64,000 bases of DNA from Crocinitomix sp. (GTDB taxonomy: Bacteria; Bacteroidota; Bacteroidia; Flavobacteriales_D; Crocinitomicaceae), in NCBI GenBank assembly GCA_013138735.1, contig WTCE01000084.1, forward strand, positions 1 through 64,000, given 5' to 3'. Shown in pieces: positions 16,788 to 25,229 of the stretch. The position numbers and the translations under genes were made by a program. Below the pieces are notes generated by a model, which did no database searches, was not told the origin of the DNA, and was given only the letters and a program-made list of their open reading frames with translations. Within the stretch, counting starts at the first letter, position 1. The number at the start of each line of letters is the position of its first letter.

Positions 16788-19700
16788 TTAAAGCACTACT
16801 TTTTTAGTGACAATTTCATCTCCAGTTCTCAAAGTGATAATGTGGAATCCTTTAATTGTGGTTGGCAATGTTACTAAATTACTTCCAGCTACAAGCGAAG
16901 TTGTTGTAATAAACACTTCTTTTTGTCCCAATACATTCGTCAAGGTGATTACTGTTGGCGTTTCATATTCCTTAACGGACTGAATGTCAATGATATTCCC
17001 CATTTGTTTAATTACTAAGGCGTCATCTGTATCAAAGTCAGGAGTTATAATTGTATTGTTTTCATTCGCATCAGCACTATTACTTAATATTAATGTGAAT
17101 CTTCGGTCTGATTTGTCAGTATCAGCATCTGTAGCATTTGCATAAAACACATACGAGTGTTCTTTCAAATTCATAGTCTCCCCAGTCATTCTATCAAATA
17201 ATAGAATTTTGTGATAACGTCTAAAGTTCCCCCAATTCTCAGCAGAAATGGTGTAATATCCATCATTCTTAATGCTTGTTAGCAATTCAAACGATTTGTC
17301 AATTCCATCATTTTTGATGTAATTCTTTCTAATATCCGCTTCAGCAGTTTGTACTGCAATAGATGGCGCTAATTCTTTACCAGTTGCTAAGTGACGAATA
17401 TCCATTACTTCATCAATTCCATCATTCGCATCAGGATGTTCTTCTAACTGCATGGTGCATGCGTAGGTAGAATTGTTTTCACTTAAAGTTAAATGTAAAT
17501 TATTGTCTTCCGTATGCGTTCTGATGTATGTTCCTTGCGTTTCAGTTTTATTTCCTTGGTTTAAAGTGATCGTTCCAATACTAGAAGCAAAAATCCAAAC
17601 TGCTTGTCCAGAAGACATTAAACCATCTTCCGTTATTACCGGAATACTTGTTGTGCCAGATGCACCGTCATACCACTCATATGCGCCACTTGCTGGATCG
17701 TATACATAGAAGTAATTTCCAATTGAACCTGAACGAGTCAAACCGCTGTAGGCAATTGTAGAGCAATAAGGATTTCCAAAAATTGACCAACCTGTTGTGT
17801 AAGTCTTTACAATATCTGCTGATGTATTAACCGATCCTCTTGAGTTTAACGTTGTTCCAGAGAAAGTCTCTAAATCATCTCCCATATACACTTCAAAACC
17901 ACGTCCATTAAGAATGGGCTCATAACTATTGATAACTGTATAAAAGATGCTGTGATCGGTAAAAGTTACTGAGCGGAAACAACCGTCAACTCCATAAGCG
18001 CAACCATCAGGAAAACCTTCACCACTCATAGCTAAGTCTGGATCCCAATCATCAAATGTACTTCCAATAACGGGCGAACAGATATCTCTCCAATCTGCTA
18101 GTCCAGGCCCAATAAAGCGCTGCGCTGTAACATTTCCTGAGATTGTTGTAGGAGCGATAATTGGCCCAATTTGTCCCGCTTCATCCACAGCAGTTGATGC
18201 AATAATGAAGTTTGTTGAGGGATCAAAAACAATATTCCCTCTATTCGGACTAAGTGTTCCATGTAAGGCATAATTATGTGCATAGAATGTTACATCACCT
18301 GGACTTGTGTTTTCAATAAACACATCATTCAAGTCCATCACATATGCTAATGTAGAAATGATTGTAATGTCTTGAGGAATATCTCCAGTAATAGAAATTG
18401 TTCCATCAGTAATGTCAGTTGAACCTGACATGTCAAAATCTTGATTAATGTCTAACGTTACATCCGTATCCATGATCAAGCTTCCAGTAAATTCAACACT
18501 GAAATAACCTACATAACCATCTACATCCACAGTCACTTCCGTTCCTGGATCAATATATACTAAGTCATTTGCGCCAGGAATACAAACACAATCCCATGTG
18601 TCAACATCACTCCAAACACCATCTGTAACTGAGTGAATTTCTAATATTTCAGGAATTCCAGTTAAAGTAAAATAGTCACCGTCATCAAAATCAATGTCAA
18701 AAGATACTGTTTGTGTAATTGCATCATAAGTTCCTGCAGTTGTTGTAGCATCTGTAAAGTCACCATCATCATCCGTTAAAACACGATAAGTTTCTGGGAC
18801 AGCATAATCGCCGTCAGCTAAATGAAACGTTAATGTTACTGTTCCTACATCTCCTGTTTCACCAACACGCCACGTTCTTTCTAAACGCGAATGAGCAGGT
18901 AACTCAGGGGGTAAATTGTCCGAATTATAAGTTGTAAATGAAAAATCAGTATGTGCAGTTAGGAAATATTCTGCAGTACCCAAATCAGTTGCTCCAGAAA
19001 TTTCTAATTCTTCAGAACCTCGCGCACTTGTTTGTGTATCGGTGCCATCATCAGCCAATGCAATTAAACCAAATCGGTGTGTTGCATTATAAGCATAATG
19101 ATCTGTTGGGATGCTCATGTCATACTTGGCGCCTAAATAATTTTCTACTAAAATTCTTTCTAAAGGATTCAAGGCATCATTGTATACAATTACTTCGGAA
19201 ATTTCACCCGTAAATGTATAGCTGCTTGTTGCTGTTGCATTTCTATTCCCTACGAAGATGGCATTATGTCCAGTTGGAGTAGTATACGTTGCCGATTTCG
19301 AATGTTCTAAATCTCCTTGGTTGAAAAGTGAATTTGTAGTTGGGGTAATGTGTGTTGATAAAAAACTAGCTCCTGCAGGGTCTGTATATCTGATCCAATT
19401 AATTGAAGGAGAAAAATGTGCGCTATTGATCGTGTTTTGACCATTGTTCATGTAAGTACGCCACTTCTTAAAACTAGAAGCGTAATCAGCATTAATCAGC
19501 ATATCACTTGTAGTAGTTGTACGATCATAAACTATAAAATAGGTTACGTTGGTAGATTCTAATGCTGGAATTGACCCGGAAGCCAATACATCATTGACAC
19601 CATCAAACGTTAAGGAAGGAACGCCACTAATTCCCGAAGTATTAAATGTTGGTTGTCTTAAAGATGCTCCTTGCGTAAAGTTATCGCCATTGCCAGACAA

Positions 19701-19883
19701 ATCTGTCCAAGATGCAATTGAGGAACCATCAGGAAATCCTAAAGAGTGAGCGTCTAGCCAGACTCTATTGTCAGAACTAGAACCAACACCTGCTGGACCA
19801 GTTTGACTAAATGCTGTTCCGGACAATAATGTAGCCACGGCAAAGCCAATAAATGCGAATGAGTAGTGTAAAGGTTTTTTCAT
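16788..19883 (-). CDS. Large T9SS-exported surface protein with LamG-like N-terminal region
   Basis: A 1031-residue exported protein. Residues 1-26 are a signal peptide (GTAFSQ); about 38-255 form a concanavalin/LamG-like jelly-roll region beginning VWLDAHSLGFPDGSSIASWTDLSG and ending with FTGEISEVIVYNDALNPLER; about 260-410 carry a further beta domain with RLERTWRVGETG; about 420-560 begin with WSDVDTWDCVCIPGANDLVYI, a G8-like or parallel-beta segment; the last 80 residues (LTNVLGQKEV to ETVTKKVVL-like end) form a type A T9SS sorting domain, which would be removed by PorU on the surface. It is the first gene of the exosortase operon. Function probably adhesion or carbohydrate binding; this is inferred from the domain types. 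Confidence 0.82.
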   Translation of the reverse strand: MKKPLHYSFAFIGFAVATLLSGTAFSQTGPAGVGSSSDNRVWLDAHSLGFPDGSSIASWTDLSGNGDNFTQGASLRQPTFNTSGISGVPSLTFDGVNDVLASGSIPALESTNVTYFIVYDRTTTTSDMLINADYASSFKKWRTYMNNGQNTINSAHFSPSINWIRYTDPAGASFLSTHITPTTNSLFNQGDLEHSKSATYTTPTGHNAIFVGNRNATATSSYTFTGEISEVIVYNDALNPLERILVENYLGAKYDMSIPTDHYAYNATHRFGLIALADDGTDTQTSARGSEELEISGATDLGTAEYFLTAHTDFSFTTYNSDNLPPELPAHSRLERTWRVGETGDVGTVTLTFHLADGDYAVPETYRVLTDDDGDFTDATTTAGTYDAITQTVSFDIDFDDGDYFTLTGIPEILEIHSVTDGVWSDVDTWDCVCIPGANDLVYIDPGTEVTVDVDGYVGYFSVEFTGSLIMDTDVTLDINQDFDMSGSTDITDGTISITGDIPQDITIISTLAYVMDLNDVFIENTSPGDVTFYAHNYALHGTLSPNRGNIVFDPSTNFIIASTAVDEAGQIGPIIAPTTISGNVTAQRFIGPGLADWRDICSPVIGSTFDDWDPDLAMSGEGFPDGCAYGVDGCFRSVTFTDHSIFYTVINSYEPILNGRGFEVYMGDDLETFSGTTLNSRGSVNTSADIVKTYTTGWSIFGNPYCSTIAYSGLTRSGSIGNYFYVYDPASGAYEWYDGASGTTSIPVITEDGLMSSGQAVWIFASSIGTITLNQGNKTETQGTYIRTHTEDNNLHLTLSENNSTYACTMQLEEHPDANDGIDEVMDIRHLATGKELAPSIAVQTAEADIRKNYIKNDGIDKSFELLTSIKNDGYYTISAENWGNFRRYHKILLFDRMTGETMNLKEHSYVFYANATDADTDKSDRRFTLILSNSADANENNTIITPDFDTDDALVIKQMGNIIDIQSVKEYETPTVITLTNVLGQKEVFITTTSLVAGSNLVTLPTTIKGFHIITLRTGDEIVTKKVVL

Positions 19884-19933
19884 AAACGTTGTTTATTCCC
19901 TAAACTGGTTTAACGCAAGCAGTTTAGGTTAAT

Positions 19934-19941
19934 CAAAAATA
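19934..19941 (-). promoter_or_regulatory. Putative -7 box of the exosortase operon
   Basis: TATTTTTG on the minus strand, 50 nt before the ATG at 19883. A TTG follows upstream after a 14-bp spacer, shorter than the reported 17-23 bp. Confidence 0.3.
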
Positions 19942-19986
19942 GATAATTATTTCTACAAATCGAAATACTTCAAGGGCTTTCACACC

Positions 19987-20003
19987 AATTGTTGTAAACA
20001 ATT
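19987..20003. promoter_or_regulatory. Operator-like palindrome 1
   Basis: AATTGTT GTA AACAATT: two 7-bp perfect half-sites around a 3-bp centre. It lies about 45 bp upstream of the -7-like box of the exosortase operon, and its right half TAAACAATT recurs in the palindrome at 20160. Confidence 0.4.
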
Positions 20004-20159
20004 CGCTAGATGCCCCAAAAATGTCTATCAATGACTATTTTTTTGTTTCATAATTACGTAAATTGGATGTGTTTAGTTTTTTGAGGTGCTAAAAATTATC
20101 CATTTATATTGTAATAGACGTGTGATTCTTTGTTACGGTTGGCAACTTGTCTATATAAT

Positions 20160-20171
20160 TTGTTTAAACAA
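20160..20171. promoter_or_regulatory. Operator-like palindrome 2
   Basis: TTGTTTAAACAA is a perfect 12-bp palindrome followed by TT, so it shares TAAACAATT with the palindrome at 19987. It is 187 bp before the Wzc-like gene. Confidence 0.35.
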
Positions 20172-20357
20172 TTACCGCTCTAGTTTAGTCTGTTAACTCA
20201 TCTCTAAATTCATGTATTTGAACGGCCTTTTCCCCTAATTTATCGTTAGAATTTGTAATAGAAATAAAAAACGGAACATTTTTATAAATTGGTCGTATGT
20301 AAGTAATGAGTAATTATGTCTCATTGAGTTGAGCAGAATGATGAGTGAAATAAAGTT

Positions 20358-22766
20358 ATGCAAGGAAATAATCAAAATAAGAATACACCTTCCAATAAAT
20401 TAATTGAAGCCAAGGATATTCTTTTCATTTGGAAAATGATCTTAAAAAATTTAGGATTCATTATCGCAATTCCGTTGGTGGCTTATGCAATTGGGTACGT
20501 CTATACTTATCGGTTGACCAATATTTATGGAGCAAAAGCCGAGTTACTTTTAAAGTCAAATGAAACGTACGATTATCAAGATCCAATTTACAAAGGACTA
20601 GGTGCCTATGGTATTTATATGGATGTGCAAAATCAAATTCGGATTTTAAATTCACGTGATTTAATTGGAGAGGTAATTGATAAAATCAATATTGGAACAT
20701 CTTATTATGTTGTTGGAAGAATAAAAAAAGTGGAGGTTTTTGAAACCTTGCCTTTTAAATCGAGCGTTTCCGTGTTAAACCCGCAATTGTATGAAGTTCC
20801 TATTCAAGTCACAATATTAAATCAAGAGCAGTATAAAATTGCTTATTCTGTTGGTGGAGTTAATGTAGAAGACGTTTACAATTTTGATGAAGAGGTTACC
20901 AATTCTGATTTTGTTTTGCAGTTAGATCGGCGCTATGAATTGGATGACGAAAACATTAGTGAGTTAAAGGAGTCTGATTATGAAATTGTATTTCATTCGC
21001 GGAATTATTTAATCAACAAGTATCAATCGGGCCTACATGTAGAAAATATTGAGCACACGAGTGTTATTACACTTTCTGTTAATGATGAATTGGCGAATCG
21101 AGCAATTGTTTACCTAGATACTTTGACCAATACTTACGTTGATTATTCCAAGCGAAGTCAGCTTGAGGTGAATGAAAATACACTCACCAATATTCAAAAA
21201 CAAATTGATACGGTTAGCATTTTAATTCAGCAAAAGGAGCGTGAATTGTTACTATACAAGGATCAAAATGCAATTCTGAATATTAATAAAGAGGAGGATG
21301 ACTTTTTTGCTGAATATATTTCGTTTACAAAGGATAAGCGAATGTTGGAGCAGAAAAAAGGCTCTGTAGTTGCATTGTCCGAATATTTAAAGTCGTCTGA
21401 AGATAACCGTGTTTTGCCTCCATCATTCTATATTGAAGAGAATGATGAGTACTTAAGAGAAGCCATTGGAGAGGTTAGAAAAAGGCAAATCAGATACGAA
21501 ATTGATAAAACGCAAAAATCTGAAGAAAACAGAACAATGATACAAGCGCGGAAGGAAATAGCCATGCTTAATAATGATATCTTAAATTATTTAGAAAATT
21601 TATTGCTAGCGTTTAATCAACAAATTACAATCGCTGACAGTTATATTCGGGATTATAAAAATGATATTCGAAAGTTGCCTAAGTCCGCTCAAGGCGTGAT
21701 GAATATTCAACGTGAATTGGATGTGAACAATAAAATGTATTTGTTCTTATTGGAAAAGAAGACAAATACGTTAATTGCAAGAGCGGGTATTATTCCTCAG
21801 GTTAAAATCATTGAAAAAACTGTGGGAACTGGCGTTGTTTATCCTAACAAAACAAAAATTATTCGTTTGTTCATCTTGGGTGGATTCATATTTGCATTTT
21901 TAATTGCAATTATTCGCAAACTCTTTTTTGAAAAAATTGAAAATGTAAATGATTTAGCTGAGGTGTCTGAAATTAATATTGCCGGTGGCGTTCCATTTGT
22001 AAAAGACATGGAAAGTCACTTAATGATTGAGTCTCAACCCAAATCTCACGTTACGGAAAGTTTTAGGACCATTCGAACAAATTTGACATTTATTGGTAAA
22101 GACGGAGAGGATGGTAAGGCGAAGAAAGTACTATTGTCGTCATTTTTCCCAGGAGAAGGTAAAACATTCTGTTCTACAAACCTTGCGAATTTGATTGCAA
22201 AGGGAAGTAAAAAAGTATTAATCATTGATTTTGATTTGCACCGACCGAAAGTGCATAAAACATATAAGCTTCAAAACGTCAAAGGCGTGTCTAATTATAT
22301 CATTGGAAAGAGTAATTTTGAGGAAATTTTGAATGAAGAAGTTTATCCAAATTTGGATGTGATAACCGCTGGTCCAATCGCTCCAAACCCATCAGAATTA
22401 GTATTGCGAGACAAGGTGTTAGAATTAATAGAATACGCCGAGAAAAAATATGACTATATCATCATTGATACACCACCTTTTGGTTTGTTAAACGATACGT
22501 TGGAGTTAACAAAATATGTTGACATGTTTTTAATTATCATGAACACTCGTTATACCCGCAAAAAAGGGGTAGAACATATCAATCACATGCTTGAAAAGTT
22601 TGATGATATTGGAAAAGGTGTTGTCTTGAATGGAATCAAAGAAAGTAGGATCCAATACTATTATTCAAAATATACCTATAAGTATACCTACGGCTATAAT
22701 TACGGATATGGATATGGTTATGGAAGTACTTATGGAAGTGGCTATACCAATGACGAAAATTACTAA
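20358..22766 (+). CDS. Wzc-like polysaccharide co-polymerase and tyrosine autokinase
   Basis: An 802-residue inner-membrane protein. The N-terminal Wzz domain starts after a cytoplasmic tail with a first membrane helix (about 34-52, LGFIIAIPLVAYAIGYVY); a long periplasmic coiled-coil region follows (about 260-470); the second helix is about 500-520 (LFILGGFIFAFLIAII). The C-terminal BY-kinase has Walker A FFPGEGKTFCSTN (near 597), Walker A' VLIIDFDLHRP and Walker B YDYIIIDTPPFG. The tail from about 764 is a dense tyrosine cluster (about 15 Tyr among 39 residues) ready for autophosphorylation. It controls chain length in exopolysaccharide export. No Wza outer-membrane gene and no matching phosphatase are beside it. 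It may head the operon that continues with the exported proteins to 27586. Confidence 0.92.
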   Translation: MQGNNQNKNTPSNKLIEAKDILFIWKMILKNLGFIIAIPLVAYAIGYVYTYRLTNIYGAKAELLLKSNETYDYQDPIYKGLGAYGIYMDVQNQIRILNSRDLIGEVIDKINIGTSYYVVGRIKKVEVFETLPFKSSVSVLNPQLYEVPIQVTILNQEQYKIAYSVGGVNVEDVYNFDEEVTNSDFVLQLDRRYELDDENISELKESDYEIVFHSRNYLINKYQSGLHVENIEHTSVITLSVNDELANRAIVYLDTLTNTYVDYSKRSQLEVNENTLTNIQKQIDTVSILIQQKERELLLYKDQNAILNINKEEDDFFAEYISFTKDKRMLEQKKGSVVALSEYLKSSEDNRVLPPSFYIEENDEYLREAIGEVRKRQIRYEIDKTQKSEENRTMIQARKEIAMLNNDILNYLENLLLAFNQQITIADSYIRDYKNDIRKLPKSAQGVMNIQRELDVNNKMYLFLLEKKTNTLIARAGIIPQVKIIEKTVGTGVVYPNKTKIIRLFILGGFIFAFLIAIIRKLFFEKIENVNDLAEVSEINIAGGVPFVKDMESHLMIESQPKSHVTESFRTIRTNLTFIGKDGEDGKAKKVLLSSFFPGEGKTFCSTNLANLIAKGSKKVLIIDFDLHRPKVHKTYKLQNVKGVSNYIIGKSNFEEILNEEVYPNLDVITAGPIAPNPSELVLRDKVLELIEYAEKKYDYIIIDTPPFGLLNDTLELTKYVDMFLIIMNTRYTRKKGVEHINHMLEKFDDIGKGVVLNGIKESRIQYYYSKYTYKYTYGYNYGYGYGYGSTYGSGYTNDENY

Positions 22767-22834
22767 AAGATTGACATTGGCAGATTTAAACCCTAGTTTT
22801 GCAGTGAAATGAACAAATCCATTAGATAAATTAA

Positions 22835-23314
22835 ATGGCGGATATTTTACTTAAGATTACACTATTATTTACTCTCTCTCTGTTGACGCTTACTGTAAGT
22901 GGTCAAACTGTTGAGCGAACTACATTTGCTGTGTTTAGTTCCATTACACCCAACGATTCTTTATTGGTTGCTGCTGGACAAATTATGTCAGGAGAATCTG
23001 AATCGCCATTAGTAGAGCATGGATATTATCCGCTCAGTCATACTTTATTAAGCATTGATGAACCCGAAGATATTGAGTCTTATTCTATCTATCCGAATCC
23101 TTTTAGTCAATCCTTCCAGGTGAATTGGGCAAATTCAAGCGCACAAACAATAACCATTGAGATTTATTCCATAAACGGATCATTAATAGAACGGATAAAA
23201 ACAAGTGACGCCCAAGTGATAATTCATACAGAAAATTGGGAACGCGGCTTATATTTTGTAAGAGGATTAACCGAACAAGGGACTGTCTTTAATGAAAAAG
23301 TAATAAAATCTTGA
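22835..23314 (+). CDS. Small T9SS sorting-domain protein
   Basis: A 159-residue exported protein. Signal peptide 1-23 (LTLTVSGQ); a middle of about 50 residues (FAVFSSITPNDSLLVAAGQI) that is too short for an enzyme; then a complete type A T9SS C-terminal sorting domain from about residue 85 (YSIYPNPFSQSFQVNW through GLYFVRGLTEQG to KVIKS). Half the protein is thus a sorting signal. It lies 68 bp after the Wzc-like gene and directly before the first S74 protein (1 bp between stop and start). It may be a small surface subunit of the structure formed by the next two genes, but that is only inferred from linkage. Confidence 0.72.
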   Translation: MADILLKITLLFTLSLLTLTVSGQTVERTTFAVFSSITPNDSLLVAAGQIMSGESESPLVEHGYYPLSHTLLSIDEPEDIESYSIYPNPFSQSFQVNWANSSAQTITIEIYSINGSLIERIKTSDAQVIIHTENWERGLYFVRGLTEQGTVFNEKVIKS

Positions 23315-23315
23315 T

Positions 23316-25229
23316 ATGCGAAATTTGAAGCTTCACATATTGTTTGTTTTTATTGGTGCTTTTGCATTTGGAAATTTGCAAGCGCAAGAATTAAATTACA
23401 ATAAAATTAATGTTCAAGGGCAGCTCATGAATGCTACCGCAAGCGAAACTGATTTTGAATTTTTGGTACTTAGCATTACAGGAGATACACTATGGCGCGA
23501 GTCACATTCGAGTATACCTTTAAGTGAACAAGGTGCTTTTACGCTGCCATTTGGTTCGGGAACTTTTATTGCTGGAGAAGTGAGTAATTTTCATGAAATG
23601 AACTGGTTAGATGCGGATCGTGTTGAACTGTATCATTTTGGAGATTCACGCTATTTACAAGGTTCATTTGATGTTCAAGCTGTGCCTTATGCCATGCATA
23701 GTCTTTATCTGGCAAGTGCGATTAATACAAGCGATTTGGCAGATGTGGATGATGTTGAGTATTTACCAGGACATACCTTATACTTTGATGGAACCGGTTT
23801 TTCATTTGGAATGATAACAGTAGGCGATACGGCCGAGTATGCTTGGGTAGCGGATCATGTTATTTTTGCAGATACTGCATGGTACGCGCTTAATAATGAT
23901 TATGCTGATACTGCAATGTTCAGTTATTTTTCAGATTCTGCTAACTATGCGACTTACTTTAACCAAGTCTTTAATACAGATAGTGCAGCTTATGCTGATT
24001 CTACAAATTATGCGTTTTCATCCACGGGCAATTGGTCAATTTTTGGAGATAGTGATTTAGCTGATACGAATTTCGTTGGATCTACTGTTGATGAATCATT
24101 CATTCTCAAAACAAATAATATACGTCGATTTGTATTTGCGGATAATTTTTCAACACACAATAACCTTCCAGGAGATGGATTTAGAATTGGAACAACATCT
24201 GGCTTATTGATAACTCCCAATACCAATCCAGGTATAGATGAAATTGATGGTAGTTTCTTTTATTATGACGGAGAAACAAATTCAGTTCATGGCGGAACAA
24301 GAACAGAATCTTTTGACACTTTAAAAGGTCCTTACAGCTTTGCTTGGGGAGAAAATGTTGCTACCAATGGTTCTTATTCAACCGTGTTTGGGAAAGACAC
24401 TTATGGAGATACGGCCTATTTTGGCGGAGATGCAATTCCATATCCATCAATTTCGAGTTTTGCTGCAGGTAAAGATTGTCATGTAGCTCATATGAGTTTT
24501 GCTTTTGGCGAAAATGCTGTTGCGAATTATTACAGAAACGTAGCCATTGGGAAAGATGTAACGGCAAATGTTGCATCTGCTGGTTTAGGAGTTGGGAATA
24601 ATATATTAGTTGAAGGCGCTACGGCTTGGGCCATGGGACGCAACCTTACCGCAAACGGCCATTTTTCAACCGTTATAGGTTCCAACGCAAGTGCTGATAG
24701 TAAAGTAGGCTGTTTCCTTTACGGCGATAATTCTACAACAGATACAGTTAGAAATACAGCCAACCACCAATTTATGGTTCGGGCTGATGGTGGGGTCGTA
24801 TTTTATACAAACTCCTCACTTAGTATGGGAGTTCAATTATTGGCGGGCGCAGGTAGTTGGTCAATGATTTCGGATCGAAATAAAAAACGCAACATCACTT
24901 TATTAACACCGTTAGATTTTAGTCCACAGTTTGATAGCTTAAGCGTTTTGTCTTGGAATTATATTGGGCATAATACGGCGCATATTGGGCCTATTGCTCA
25001 AGACTTTTACAGTACGTTTGGTTATGGTGAAAAACCTTATTTAATCAATATGATTGATAGTGATGGCACCACATTTTTAGGAATTAAAAAGTTAAATGAA
25101 GAAATTAACAATCAGCCAGAAGCTGAGGAAGTTGAAGAAATTGAAATAGAATTAGAAAACGAAAAAGCGAGGCTTGATGCAATTGAGCAACGCATAAATG
25201 AATTATATGAAGAATTGGATCATAACTAG
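23316..25229 (+). CDS. Exported fibre-like protein with YadA-type head repeats and S74 chaperone domain
   Basis: A 637-residue exported protein. Signal peptide 1-24 (GNLQAQ); a Bacteroidota N-terminal beta domain to about 140 that ends in the usual VQAVPYAMHS; a low-complexity run of alanine, tyrosine, aspartate (YADT, YADS) to about 230; trimeric-autotransporter-like head repeats (about 345-490: SYSTVFGKD, SFAFGENAVA, NVAIGKDVTA, AWAMGRNLTA, HFSTVIGSNA); then a Peptidase_S74 domain (chaperone of endosialidase) starting SMISDRNKKRNI, with the Ser-Asp where S74 proteins self-cleave; and a C-terminal coiled coil of Glu/Leu. This is the layout of a trimeric beta-helical fibre. It has no T9SS sorting domain. 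Function as surface fibre is inferred. Confidence 0.82.
   Translation: MRNLKLHILFVFIGAFAFGNLQAQELNYNKINVQGQLMNATASETDFEFLVLSITGDTLWRESHSSIPLSEQGAFTLPFGSGTFIAGEVSNFHEMNWLDADRVELYHFGDSRYLQGSFDVQAVPYAMHSLYLASAINTSDLADVDDVEYLPGHTLYFDGTGFSFGMITVGDTAEYAWVADHVIFADTAWYALNNDYADTAMFSYFSDSANYATYFNQVFNTDSAAYADSTNYAFSSTGNWSIFGDSDLADTNFVGSTVDESFILKTNNIRRFVFADNFSTHNNLPGDGFRIGTTSGLLITPNTNPGIDEIDGSFFYYDGETNSVHGGTRTESFDTLKGPYSFAWGENVATNGSYSTVFGKDTYGDTAYFGGDAIPYPSISSFAAGKDCHVAHMSFAFGENAVANYYRNVAIGKDVTANVASAGLGVGNNILVEGATAWAMGRNLTANGHFSTVIGSNASADSKVGCFLYGDNSTTDTVRNTANHQFMVRADGGVVFYTNSSLSMGVQLLAGAGSWSMISDRNKKRNITLLTPLDFSPQFDSLSVLSWNYIGHNTAHIGPIAQDFYSTFGYGEKPYLINMIDSDGTTFLGIKKLNEEINNQPEAEEVEEIEIELENEKARLDAIEQRINELYEELDHN

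Larger units (their letters stand above)
19884..20357. other. 474-bp divergent intergenic region
   Basis: No gene is seen. It separates the exosortase operon (leftward) from the Wzc-like kinase (rightward) and must hold both promoters. Contents recognised: a TATTTTTG -7-like box for the leftward operon (19934-19941) and two related palindromes (19987-20003, 20160-20171) that could be operators. The remainder is AT-rich without repeats I could detect. Confidence 0.6.
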
